DNA of 64,000 nucleotides from Entoloma clypeatum (lineage: Eukaryota > Basidiomycota > Agaricomycetes > Agaricales > Entolomataceae): positions 744,001 to 808,000 of the forward strand of contig OY751487.1 of NCBI GenBank assembly GCA_963565915.1, written 5' to 3'. Positions 9,921 through 19,780 of this stretch are shown piece after piece. Every line of letters begins with the position of its first letter. Within the stretch, counting starts at the first letter, position 1. Under the pieces are notes generated by a model. It did no database searches. It was not told the DNA's origin and saw only the letters and a program-made list of their open reading frames with translations. The position numbers and the translations under genes were made by a program.

Positions 9921-11338
9921 GGTGCCCACCTTTTTTCTGGCGACGTCCTTGTTGCCTCTAAAACCTGTCCCTTCAAGAAATGTCGTGAGATGATGGAGTC
10001 CATCTCCCAAAACCTTGAGAGCTTGACCAAGGTCTCCAAGATCAGGGTCCAGGTTCTGATGCTGGACATGTTGTTGAGGGAAGTCAGGGGAATGGTTGGC
10101 TGGGAGGCGATGTCTAGTATGACGACGTGAGGGTTGGGGTAGCATGGGGGTATAATCATTTGTCGGTTGCGACAAGATCGGTGGGGCTGAGCCTGGCATC
10201 TCCGAGAGCGGTGTTGAAGTGTCACAAACGGTTGCAACGAGGGGGAACGGAGCACGGAGAGGTCGCGTGGAGGTGGTGGTGACGTGGTAGGGAGCGGTGT
10301 GGCATCTGTTGCCCAATCGAGAGGTTCTGGTGGAGGTGCCAAGGTGGGGTCAGTTTGAGTTCCCATCATAGTGAGAGATGCCTCGGGTTTCTCATCATCG
10401 AAGCCTCCATTGGTGACTCCATATCTCTCGCCAGCATCAAATCCTTCTCAGTAACTCATAGCACTCCCTTTCTCAAATCCTGTATTCCCCCCAGTCTCAA
10501 AACCCTCTTCATATCCCTACACCATCGGGACATAGTCATAAAGGACAGGGTGGTCGTGTGATAGCTGTTCGACAATGGTGAACAGTTCTGGGGCCAGTAG
10601 CGCTTCTGGTACTTGGATGGGTAGGGGGAAAGAGGGGCGCGGCAGAGTGCTCGCAGGTGCGGACATGGGAGTCAGTGGGCACAGGAACGAGGACGGCATT
10701 GGCGATGGCGACAGGGACGGGATCGGGCAAGATGAGGGGGTCATAGATGTTAGTGAGGATGTTGATGCGACAGGGATGGGGACGGGGACGTGGGTGTCGA
10801 TGGCGGCATTGCTGCAGGGGCCGCAGACGTGGACAGAGATGGCAATGGGGATGGGGGTGGCAATGTAAATGACGCTGGCAGTGCGGACAGGGACGGTGAT
10901 GACGAGGGCGTCGACGGGGACGATGCCGACGTGGCAGTCATTGACATGGAGAGCGGGTTGGTGGTCATGACAGCTGGAGATCGGGGGACTTCCTTCCTCC
11001 CTTCCTCGTAGCCAGCCTTTCGGCCTTCCTCGAAGGCGGCATCATACTGCCTCATGACCATCTCCTTGAGCTGGTGGTCATCGCGGGAGGGCTCCAGTCC
11101 GGGTGTCGGGAGTGGTATTCTGTTGATGTAGCACTGGACGAGGTGGGCTGGGATTTTCACGTGGGTTTGGGCAGGTGTTGGTAACGGTTGCGGCTCGGAT
11201 GGCGATGCGATGGCCGCAGATGCCATCGGCATGGATGTGGGAGCGGGGGACGTGGTACTGGGGTCGTTTGTGGGTATTGTCAGGGCAGTTTTCTTTTTAT
11301 TCACTTTTTTCGGTTTATTCAAGGGTGGAGGCATGGTA
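9876..11338 (-). pseudogene. Decayed gene of unknown function with YEEG-type repeats
   Basis: A minus-strand coding remnant starts at ATG 11338 (MPPPLNKPKKVNKKK), with a basic N-terminus and Pro/Ser/Thr-rich linkers. A conserved-looking segment follows (IPAHLVQCYINRIPLPTPG...MVMRQYDAAFEEGRKAGYEEGRKE), then further Gly/Glu repeats (GYEEGFETGG, FEKG, EGFDAGERYG) in another frame. Stops interrupt it near 10520 and 10450, and frame changes occur near 10900 and 10100. The C-terminal part (LGDLGQALKVLGDGL...) overlaps the left 125-bp repeat. Low-complexity S/P/T composition leaves several frames open, so exact boundaries are uncertain. I do not recognise the family. Its position between direct repeats suggests cargo of a non-autonomous LTR-like element. 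Confidence 0.45.
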
Positions 11339-11589
11339 ACGCTCGGATAAATGGTGTAGTGACGCGGAATGGGGCTCTGGGACTCTAAAACTCTAGATGC
11401 TGGTAGAAAAAACTCTTGAAGAATCACTGGGCTCAGGCAGAAACACTGGGCGCGACAAAACGTGCAGGTGTTGTGACGTGGCTCGCGAAAAATGTGAATG
11501 CGAAAAGGCAAGACCTAAAACACGAGTTGTGAGTACGAATCACACTCTCATCACCACGTGGAGAGGTGGGAGCGGTCAGGCAGACTCGG

Positions 11590-11714
11590 AGCAAGGCTCG
11601 ACGAGGGCAGGGTAAGGTCGCGGTGTATAGCAGGTGGTGTCTACGATAAATGGATGACAGTATATATGGCTAGGTCACGTGCTCAGGTGGAGTCAGGCCA
11701 GAGGCCCTACTCCA
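11590..11714. repeat. 125-bp direct repeat, right copy
   Basis: Partner of 9796-9920. Its right edge (CCCTACTCCA) joins directly to the truncated end of hAT-like copy B. Confidence 0.75.
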
Positions 11715-13083
11715 CCACGAGTTGGGGTCGTTGGGCGCTAGAGGGGGCCTTCGGCGCGAGAGTAGGCCGTTGGGCGTGAAGAGAGGCCATTGGTCATGAG
11801 TTGGGCTCATTGGGCACGAAAACAAGAGTGTGGGAAGCTTTGGCTGGTGTCGAGTGTTTGAATTTCAGCAATTGCCGAGCGATGCACATCGTTGAAAATC
11901 ATGCCCTCAATGTCCAAACCGTGGCACCAAAAGCACCAAAAATAGTTCTTAAGTTATATAAAAATACTTAGAAGCTGATAGTAAGTATATAAAGAGTTAG
12001 ATACATGAGCTTTGTATGGTAGAAAGTCTGTACACCACAATGATGCATCAAAATACAATGTAAATCATGATCAACAGTGCATCATGGGTTTTCTCAAACA
12101 CAAAAACCAGCATTTTCTTACTTCCTCCTTTCCACAAGCACTTTCAACTACCTGTAATATATATATACTATTGAACCATTGTATGTAAACCTATTGAGAC
12201 CATTCAAATAAGTTTCAAGGACTTAACAATGTGAATATAAGCAAAATAGTTCGAAAATTTGACCAAAATTTTTTATTTCAGCTTTGGATTCTCCACATTC
12301 AGGGGATCTTATCACACATTGGTTTTTCAAATTTGGTTCGTTCCTTGGGGAGATATAGCACTTTTTCTGAAATATGCACATTTCATTATTTCTATTTGAT
12401 CTGGACTTCTAAAAATTATACACAGTGTGTCAGAAGGTGAATACATATCCCATATATAGTTCTATTACTTCAAACTATTATTAGATCATGAGAAAGGCAC
12501 CGTGCGTGCCTGCACAATGCTTTTTGTGCATTGTTTACTATTATTTGGTCAGAGCATGGCACATCTATAACTTAAAGTCTGTGGCGAAGTTTCACAAAAT
12601 AAATACATACTTGATGATATATAGTCCCCTCCTACCTAATTGATATAGTAGAAACCCTTACTTGTTCCTGTGTGGACATAATAAGCAGATGTGCGATGTT
12701 TTTGGGGATTTGTTTACATGTATTTGACACATTTGATGCGCACATAATGCGTGTCATTCAACATTGAAATGATGCATCCACCCATTGCTGACTCTGCAAT
12801 GAGGGCACACATGCCGAAAATCATGTGTTTGGATGGTTTAATCATGTGTGAACCTATGTCAACAGCAAATTAACTAAGTAACATGGCTCTGGTGGACAAT
12901 TTGTGATATTTGTATGGTTTAACTGAGTTTAACCAACAAATTAACCAAACCAATGAAAAATTAACTGGTTAATGATGGTTTGGTCTGGTTTAGATTTTTT
13001 TCTGAAAATTTCTTAACCAGTTAAGGTTTAGGTTAATGGATTTGGGGTCAATTAACCAAACCAAACCAAACTTTCAAACACTA
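11715..13083. mobile_element. hAT-like non-autonomous element, copy B, left end missing
   Basis: Reads in the opposite orientation to the complete copy at 49641-52440. It has a short GTTGGGC minisatellite (11715-11830), then the shared AT-rich body, then a subterminal block (about 12900-13075) built from GGTTTGGTT/AACCAAACC words on both strands. It ends in CTTTCAAACACTA at 13083. The next eight bases, GATATGTA, would be its target duplication, and they fall inside a gypsy pol remnant (RYVGPF codons). No coding sequence is seen. Confidence 0.8.
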
Positions 13084-13568
13084 GATATGTAGGCCCGTTT
13101 GCAGTTGTCCGACCCATCAGAACGCATGCATACAAACTCAAACTCCCTCCTTCCATGTCTTGCATTCACCACATATTCCATGTTGTATAACTGTCGTTGG
13201 CTCCAGAAGACCCCTTCTGACAAGATGTCCAAATCCCTCCGCCTCTGACCCAGTCGGAGAGGAAATGAAATATAAAGTCGAAACGATTTTGGACAGTTGG
13301 CTTCAATGAGGCAAGCTGCAGTTCCTAGTCAAGTGGAAGGGGTATGGCTATGAGAAAAACTCATGGGAGATGGAGGAGGATGTCCACACTCCGCACCTGG
13401 TCCAGGAATTTTACCGCCGACACCCAGGGGCTCTGTGTCAAATCGCTGCGACTGCTTTCAAATCCTGTACATTCCGCCTCACACCTCAAGACGCTGTGCC
13501 TTAGAGGGGGGGTAATGTAAGGGCAACCATCTGATTTCTTAAATCTGACCCCACTCCGACATGCTCCG
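13084..13568 (+). pseudogene. 3' scrap of a Gypsy-2-related element: integrase C-terminus, chromodomain, start of 3' LTR
   Basis: Translates in pieces to YVGPFAVVRPIRTHAYKLKLPPSM, the GPY/F module, and to GKLQFLVKWKGYGYEKNSWEM...LVQEFYRRHPGA, the chromodomain, ending in ...RLTPQDAVP and TAG at 13502-13504. These match the C-terminus of Gypsy-2 pol (30175-30600, minus strand) closely. Stops and indels interrupt it. A G-rich tract (GAGGGGGGGTAA) and TGTAAGGGCAACC at 13516 mark the start of its 3' LTR, which is cut at 13568 by the Gypsy-1b LTR. The left end is cut by hAT-like copy B. Confidence 0.85.
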
Positions 13569-13938
13569 TGTTACGGACTAACGACTACGGACGTATGCGC
13601 TTACTTTTTCACTTTTACTCATCGGCCCCCGCTTACACATATCGTATTATACTTTATTTCCTTTAGTATACTTCGCTCCCACGCTGACTCGCTTTCCGCA
13701 GCTGTCTGACTCATTCCGCAGTCAGCTTACTCATTAGTGCATAGCCTTCCGCAGTCGCCTTACTCATGCGCACTGCCTTCTGCAGTTACTGACTCATTCG
13801 CTACCGCTCATAGTCAGTACTATATAAACCTCATGTACCATAGCTACATTCCTTAGATTTAGCAATCACATTGCTCTTCGCCTTTCCATCTTCCTGCATA
13901 CTCTGCCCGAACCTTGGAACGGTTTGTTACGCATAACA
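13569..13938 (+). repeat. Gypsy-1b 5' LTR (370 bp)
   Basis: TGTTACGGACTAACG...CGCATAACA. It has a TATATAAA box followed by CCTTAGATTTAGCAATC; the self-complementary AGATTTAGCAA starts at base 35 from the first T (34 in Gypsy-1a). TTGCTAAATCT at 13941-13951 is the matching primer-binding site. Confidence 0.93.
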
Positions 13939-14040
13939 AGTTGCTAAATCTCGTTAGGTTCGCCCAGAGCGAAGAGAGCAACTACCAGATGAGTCAAGAC
14001 GTCGCGCTTCTTTGAAGACTTCACCAGTAACCCATTCAGC

Positions 14041-14727
14041 ATGCCAGAAGCCCGACAGGAGGAGCTAAGTCCTCGAGACAGTATCGATTTTACACTCATC
14101 CAGCAGTACATCGAATCGGAGATCCGTCGCATCCTACAGCAGGTGCTTGACGAAGAACTAGACAACGATGAGCATCGCCCCCACGGCGAGATAGCAGAGA
14201 GCATCCATCTTGCTCGGCAACACCAGATCGCGCGTTACAACGCCCGACAGAACGAACTCGAAAGCTTTCGTGTTCAAGAAGGACCTCAGACAGGTCGGAT
14301 CACAGAGATCAGAGAGTTTATCGGTGTCCAGACAACCGTTATCAGAAGATTGATTAGGACGCTCAAATCGAGACGTCCCAGAGCCGCATCACCACGTCTT
14401 ACTCGAAGCAGCAGATCTATGCCCACTTCACCACCGACGAGCAACAGACCGAGTACAACCGTTGGGCACGAAACGAGAGACTTGACCCCTTCTCGCGACC
14501 AACAGATGCGCAGGAACAGAGATTCCTTAGAGATCTACAGAGGAAATACCCCGAACGTTTTGCCACCGATTCCGCCGACGAGTCCCCTGACGAATTTACT
14601 TTTGACTCCGCGCAGTCAGATACTGAACAGACGCCTAGAACAGGGACTGATTTTCAACCCCTACCTGTATCCCGAACCCCATCTTCATCCCAACAATCCG
14701 ACACCTCTCCTACTCCGCAGGTTCTAG
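14041..14727 (+). CDS. Gypsy-1b ORF1, 228 aa
   Basis: Intact counterpart of 3716-4402 with the same length. The TAG stop is two bases before the gag ATG. From 14358 the gag frame (-1 relative to ORF1) is also continuously open to 14729 and encodes an acidic stretch (DSADESPDEFTFDSAQSD) that reads like a genuine Gag N-terminal extension. The ORF1 frame over the same bases is Pro/Arg-rich. Both frames are protein-like in part, so either ORF1 is a separate protein or Gag is made from ORF1's N-terminal half through a frameshift. No canonical slippery heptamer was seen at the start of the overlap. Confidence 0.6.
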   Translation: MPEARQEELSPRDSIDFTLIQQYIESEIRRILQQVLDEELDNDEHRPHGEIAESIHLARQHQIARYNARQNELESFRVQEGPQTGRITEIREFIGVQTTVIRRLIRTLKSRRPRAASPRLTRSSRSMPTSPPTSNRPSTTVGHETRDLTPSRDQQMRRNRDSLEIYRGNTPNVLPPIPPTSPLTNLLLTPRSQILNRRLEQGLIFNPYLYPEPHLHPNNPTPLLLRRF

Positions 14728-14729
14728 AC

Positions 14730-15596
14730 ATGGCAGAAGCACCGACAGTACAAACAATGGATACATCCAAGATCATCAAAGATCCTGGGATGTTCAAAGA
14801 CAGACACACCTTCGACGAGTGGTGGAAAGCCACCAAATTAGACATCAGGTTCCAGAAGGGCCTGTCCGACAATCAGAAAATTCTTGCGGTGTTATCCCAC
14901 ATGATGGAAGGGTCCGGTAAACACTGGGCCAGCAACAAGTTAGATGACCTTGCCACCGATGGCGAGAACATCACCTGGTTAGGATTCTCAGACGACATCG
15001 CTATGCGATTCTCTATTGCCAACAAGTTGGCAGCGGCCAAGGCGAGACTCGAAGTCCTGAAACAGGAGAAACGCAGGATCGACGAATTCTTGGACGAATT
15101 CGAAGAGCTCTTGAAGCTGTCAAACCTTGGCGAAGAAACTGGGAAATACATCCTGGAAAAGAACGTCAACCGCAGAATTTCTGAACAAGTGGCTAGCGAT
15201 GGCAAGACGTACACTGATTACGCAAAGGAGATCCGAAACAAGGGACGACAGATGGAGGGACATGCATTAGTCATCCGAGGGGGTGGCGACACACGCACCG
15301 GATCGGGCACCACTTATGGTGGTCAAGGCAAAGCCATGGAGATCGACAAAGCAGGAGTAGCCCGTTGCTACAACTGTCAGCGCTTTGGTCACCTTGCCAA
15401 AGACTGCAAAGCCCCAAAGAAGAAAGATGGTCGTAAGTGTTTCAACTGCGACCAAGAAGGACATATCGCGCGCAACTGCCGCAAGCCGAAGAAGAACTCT
15501 GGAAAGATTACGAAGGTGTCTGATGGAGATACCGATGATGATGAAACCATCACCATAGAGACCGATGAGAAGGATTTTCCCGAAGGGTCCGATTAA
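14730..15596 (+). CDS. Gypsy-1b gag, intact (288 aa)
   Basis: Full-length Gag of the Gypsy-1 family, MAEAPTVQTMDTSK to DFPEGSD. It contains the retrotransposon-gag capsid region (HTFDEWWKATKLDIRF...FLDEFEELLKLSNLGEETGKYI) and two CCHC knuckles, CYNCQRFGHLAKDC and CFNCDQEGHIARNC, for RNA binding, then an acidic tail. The pol remnant begins about 60 bases downstream in another frame. It is the only undamaged gag of this family here and could in principle act in trans, though no working Gypsy-1 pol is present in the window. Confidence 0.9.
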   Translation: MAEAPTVQTMDTSKIIKDPGMFKDRHTFDEWWKATKLDIRFQKGLSDNQKILAVLSHMMEGSGKHWASNKLDDLATDGENITWLGFSDDIAMRFSIANKLAAAKARLEVLKQEKRRIDEFLDEFEELLKLSNLGEETGKYILEKNVNRRISEQVASDGKTYTDYAKEIRNKGRQMEGHALVIRGGGDTRTGSGTTYGGQGKAMEIDKAGVARCYNCQRFGHLAKDCKAPKKKDGRKCFNCDQEGHIARNCRKPKKNSGKITKVSDGDTDDDETITIETDEKDFPEGSD

Positions 15597-15655
15597 ACGA
15601 CGCTAAGTCGCGACCCTTATCCATTAAACGAACTCGCTTGCCTGGTGCAGCTACA

Positions 15656-18290
15656 GACAATATAACTTATGTTATCCCTGCAAAGCGAGCCGTTGCGTCA
15701 ACTAAGATTGTCAAGGGAGATAAACCTCCGAAACGACGAGAGATCAAGCTGCAAGCTCAGATCAAAACATGACAAGGACCAAAGGCCATTCGACCCGAGG
15801 TTGATAGCGGATGTGAATGCACATGTATCCATCCCAGAATAGTACGCGAACAGGACCTTCCCACATGGGGAATAAAGCCCATATCAATCCTAAATGTGGA
15901 TGGATCGCCGAACCGACAACAGAAAGCAGAAAAACTTGCCGAAGTCAAGCTGGACTTAGGAACACACCAGGAAACCATGGAAGCAATGGTATTGGACATT
16001 GGGAGAACGGACATGCTTTTGGGACATGACTGGTTGGTGCACCACAACCCCACAATCAATTGGATGACCAGCGCTGTAGCATTCAACCGGTGCCCATCAA
16101 CATGTCAAACCAAACACTCGGATTTCAGGGTTAACCTTAATGGTCGCAAACATTGGATTCGCATGGTGGAAGTACGAGACAAGGATGCGTCCAAGAAATC
16201 AGATCAGAAATGGAAGCCCGGAGACCCCATATTGGAAGCAGTTACTTCCACACCACCTCCCACAACCAAACGACCCTCATATGTTGAACGTTTTGCCCAT
16301 CTCTTTGAAAAAGAAAACTTTGACAAGATCCCAAAGGAAAGAGAATGGGACCACGGCATCGAACTTACACCGGACGCACCAAAGGAGCTAGGGGGAAACA
16401 CGTACCCTATGACCCAAAAGGAGCAAGAAGAACTGGACGAATTCATCGATGAAGGCCTGGCAACCGGAAAGATCCGACCGTCCAAATCCCCTTATGCATC
16501 ACCCTGCTTCTTCATTAACAAGAAAGATGGTTCCAAACGATTGGTAGAGGACTATCGCACGGTCAATAAATTCACGGTTAAGGACAAATTCCCACTCCCA
16601 CGCATCAACGACCTCTTGGATGTATTGAAGGACGCAGTCTACTTCAACAAAATGGACATCATGTGGGGATACAATAACGTGCGGATTAAGAAGGGTGACG
16701 AATGGAAAGCCGCCTTCCTGACCAGCCGAGGATTGTTTGAACCATTGGTCATGTTTTTCGGTCTCTGCAACTCCCCGGGAACGTTCTCTCGGATGATGGC
16801 CAGCCTATTCAGGGATCAGATCTGTCGGCGCATCTGTGTGATTTACATGGATGACATAGTGGTTATTGGTAAAACCAAGGAAGAACTCGCCCGGAACACC
16901 GAAGAGATCTTGCAGATTCTGTCAGACAATGACCTGTTCCTAAAGGAGAAGAAGTGTCTTTGGGAAGTAACGAAATGCCCCATATTGGGATATGTCGTTG
17001 GAGAAGGACGTGTTGAGATGGAAACTGAAAAGGTGGACACAATCCGGAACTGGCAAGTACCCACATCAAAAAAGAAAGTCCAGAGGTTCCTGGGATTGCC
17101 AATTTTTATCGACGCTTCATTGAAGGATACTCAAACATCGCAAAGCCACTCACAACACTTACGGGAAATACAGCATTCACGTGGGGACCAGCGGTGCAAG
17201 AAGCATTTGAAGGTCTCATATGGGCAATCACGACGGCACCAGTCTTGGCATTGCCCAAACCGGACGGACAGTTCAGGGTCGAAACCGATGCATCGGGTTA
17301 TGTGATTGGAGCGGTACTTTCACAGAAACAAGATGACAAGTGGCATCCTATCGCGTTCTTGTCGCGGACCATGTCCGCGGCCGAACAGAATTACGAGATA
17401 TATGACAAGGAACTCTTGGCAGTCATGGAAGCACTGAAGGACTGGCGACATTATCTACTTGAAGCCAAGGAACGTTTCGAGATCTTAACCGATCACAAAA
17501 ACCTGGAGTATTTCTGGCGTCCTCAGGACCTAAACCAATGACAGAGGTGCTGGAAGATGAAGTTACAAGACTATGACTTCGAACTGCGACATGTACCTGG
17601 GAAGACAAACACGAAAGCAGACATCCTGTCACGTTTACCCTGGTATGAGACGGAACTCGAGCCGCAGGACAGCGACCAAATGCTCAAGGAGGGGCTATTC
17701 TTGAAACGATTGGAATCAGAAGATGTGATACAAATGGAGATGTTCACGGAGGAACAATTCTTTGAAGGGGGTGAAACATCTGATTCCATCAAAATCGGAA
17801 ACATCACAACCATTGAAAACCCATGGATCGCACGCATCAAGGCCTCGAATCGCATGGAGACAGAAGTAGCCCAGGGTCTGAAGAAGAATCCTCACTGGTA
17901 CCAGCAGAAAAATGGCATCACCTACACAGGAGAACGAGTCTATGTTCCACCAGACCCACAATTGCGCCAAGAACTGATGTTTGAAGCGCACGACGCACCA
18001 GTGGCAGGACATCCAGGACAATATCGAACACATGAACTCCTCACTCGCACCTACTGGTGGCCCACCATCCTACATGACGTAAAGAAGTATGTGAAAGGTT
18101 GTGACACCTGTCAACGTAACAAGATCAGCTGCCAAAGGAGACATGCCCCTCTACACCCTAACGCCGCGCCAAGTCAACCATGGGAAGACATAGGGATTGA
18201 CGTTGTGGGACCGATACCAGAATCTGATGGGAAGAACGCAATTCTGGTCATCACGGACAGACATTCAAAGATGCTTCATCTCATCCCGCT
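15656..18290 (+). pseudogene. Gypsy-1b pol, nonsense, frameshift and 3' truncation
   Basis: Protease to integrase of the Gypsy-1 family. A CGA to TGA change in the protease region makes a stop at 15770-15772. RT is well preserved, with YMDDIVV near 16845. One T is missing near 17095 (QRFLG-F to QRFLGLPI), so RNase H continues in another frame (ETDASGYVIG, LTDHKNLEYF). TGA at 17539-17541 matches the stop at the same site in Gypsy-1a. Integrase resumes with the HHCC finger and GIDVVGP but ends at 18290 within the core, before the second catalytic Asp. The codons after 18290 belong to the copia LTR. Confidence 0.92.
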
Positions 18291-19110
18291 GTGTTGCTCA
18301 GTACACCTGTGGCTAGCGCCCAGGTGGAACTTCAACAGGTTATGGGCCCCGGATAGCAGAGGGACTTGGGAACGCTGGCAACAGCAAGTACCTGCCCACT
18401 CTACCCTGGTTGACAGGAGAACCGATCGTAAGATCTAGGTTCTGAGTCATACTTCTTCACACATGAACCTGGGAATGTCATTACAACAAGTACCTGTCAT
18501 GAAGCATCCCTAAGGGGATTGACTTAGTACACATCATGTGGAAACATTGATCATACCTCACACACTTCTGACAAAAAGGAATTTTCCCACAACCGCTATT
18601 CCTAAAGGGAATATGTTATGAGGAATCATTTATTTGTTTTCTCTAAAAATCAAATTCATAAAGAACATCACTGATTGGGAAAACTCCTTTTAGATTCATT
18701 AAAAAATGTCTACCTCTCGCTCCGCACTTGACTCCATCACCATCTTTTACGGTATCAACTACCAAAGCTGGGCTGAAAAAATGAAGTCCTATCTCCTCCA
18801 TCAAGGAGTCTGGCGCATCGTATCTGGCGACATTGAGCGCCCTGACATCGCCGACTTTACAGTCACGGTCTCCACCCCTGCCTCCGCCACGTCTACATCT
18901 GCAACCCAACCTCCAGTGATCACCACCACTGTCGACCAACCTAGCTTCCACAAAGAAAGAAAGGTCTGGATCAGGGACAATGACATGGCCCTGGGTTCCA
19001 TCCGCCTCAAAGTCTCCGAGGCAATCAGGAGGCACATCAAGGACGCCAAGTCCTTGAAGGACGCCTGGACATCATTGAAGGATGTGTATTCAAAGGTCTC
19101 CCCCACCACC
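18291..19110 (+). mobile_element. Outer copia element, 5' segment (LTR remnant, leader, start of gag)
   Basis: The last 47 bp of a copia LTR (18291-18337), then primer-binding site GGTTATGGGCCCCGG (18338-18352), leader and gag start. It is interrupted after 19110 by the inner copia element and resumes at 24899. The target duplication CCACC is 19106-19110 and 24899-24903. The junction at 18290/18291 has no target duplication, so the upstream LTR was lost by deletion or recombination. Confidence 0.9.
18706..19110 (+). pseudogene. Outer copia gag, N-terminal 135 codons, split by insertion
   Basis: ATG at 18706, MSTSRSALDSITIFYGINYQSW..., copia-type Gag up to SKVSPTT, where the inner copia LTR begins. 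If the inner element and one CCACC were absent, the frame would continue correctly at 24904 (IFGDFKAAASF). The insertion is therefore the only lesion in this segment. Confidence 0.9.
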
Positions 19111-19419
19111 TGTTGAAACTTTTCCCATCACGTAGATTAGATTAGATTAGATTACATCACGTGACCTTTGCATATCTTCATTACATACTTGTTTGGTTGG
19201 TACAAACAGTAGTACGGTATATAAGACCAGGAAACTGTCAATATCAACAAGTTGTCTCTTGACTCTTAACCAGCTCCATCGCTCTTACCAGCCTCAACCG
19301 CTCTCACCAGCCTCACCCTTCCCAACCAAGTAAGTGACTAGAACGGTAGAGTAGAGTACTTCCACTGTAGCCGTGTTGCTCAGTACATCTGTGGCTAGCG
19401 CCCAGGTGGAACTTCAACA
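19111..19419 (+). repeat. Inner copia 5' LTR
   Basis: TGTTGAAACTTTTCCC...AACTTCAACA. It carries a run of TAGAT repeats near the 5' end, a TATATAAG box, and a GTAAGT splice donor at 19330-19335 downstream of the expected start of transcription. Confidence 0.96.
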
Positions 19420-19769
19420 GGTTATGGGCCCCGGATAGCAGAGGGATTTGGGAAACGCTGGCAACAGTGAGTACCTGCCCACTCTACCCTGGTTGGCAAG
19501 GAACCGATCGAAAGATCTAGGTTCTGAGTCATACTTCTTCACATATGAACCTGGGAACGTCATTACGACAAGTACCTGTCATGAGACGTCCCTAAGGGGA
19601 TTGACCTAGTACACTCCATGTGGAAACGTTGGTCGCACCTTATACGTTTCTGACATATAAAGGGTTTTCCCATGACCACTATTCCTGAAGGGAATATGTC
19701 ATAAGGAATCATTCAATTGTTTTCTCGAATCATATTCATAACACATCACTGATTGAGAACCCTTTTTAG
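19330..19769 (+). other. Candidate leader intron removing the LTR end and primer-binding site
   Basis: Donor GTAAGT lies in the LTR. Branch-like CACTGAT (19747-19753) is 17 bases before acceptor CCCTTTTTAG ending at 19769, twelve bases upstream of the gag ATG at 19781. The same layout is seen in the other copia copies. Splicing would give an mRNA that can be translated but not reverse transcribed, separating messenger from genomic RNA. This is inferred from sequence only. Confidence 0.5.
19420..19434 (+). promoter_or_regulatory. Copia primer-binding site for initiator tRNA-Met anticodon arm
   Basis: GGTTATGGGCCCCGG directly follows the LTR. GGTTATGGGCCC is complementary to GGGCCCATAACC of the eukaryotic initiator tRNA-Met anticodon stem-loop. 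Drosophila copia uses the same internal (half-tRNA) priming region. The site is conserved at 18338-18352 and 63085-63099, and on the minus strand at 2214-2228 and 48603-48617. Confidence 0.85.
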
Positions 19770-19780
19770 ATTCATTCACA

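Larger units (their letters stand above)
13569..18290 (+). mobile_element. Gypsy-1b: truncated chromodomain gypsy element
   Basis: Second copy of the Gypsy-1 family with a 5' LTR (13569-13938), primer-binding site (13941-13951), intact ORF1 and gag, and a damaged pol that stops inside the integrase core at 18290. There it joins the last 47 bp of a copia LTR. No 3' LTR remains. It landed in the 3' LTR start of an older Gypsy-2 relative. Confidence 0.92.

Noticed and set aside
10575..11011. Gly/Asp-rich ORFs on the plus strand
   Set aside because: Complement of the Ser/Pro/Thr-rich stretch of the minus-strand pseudogene; low complexity only.
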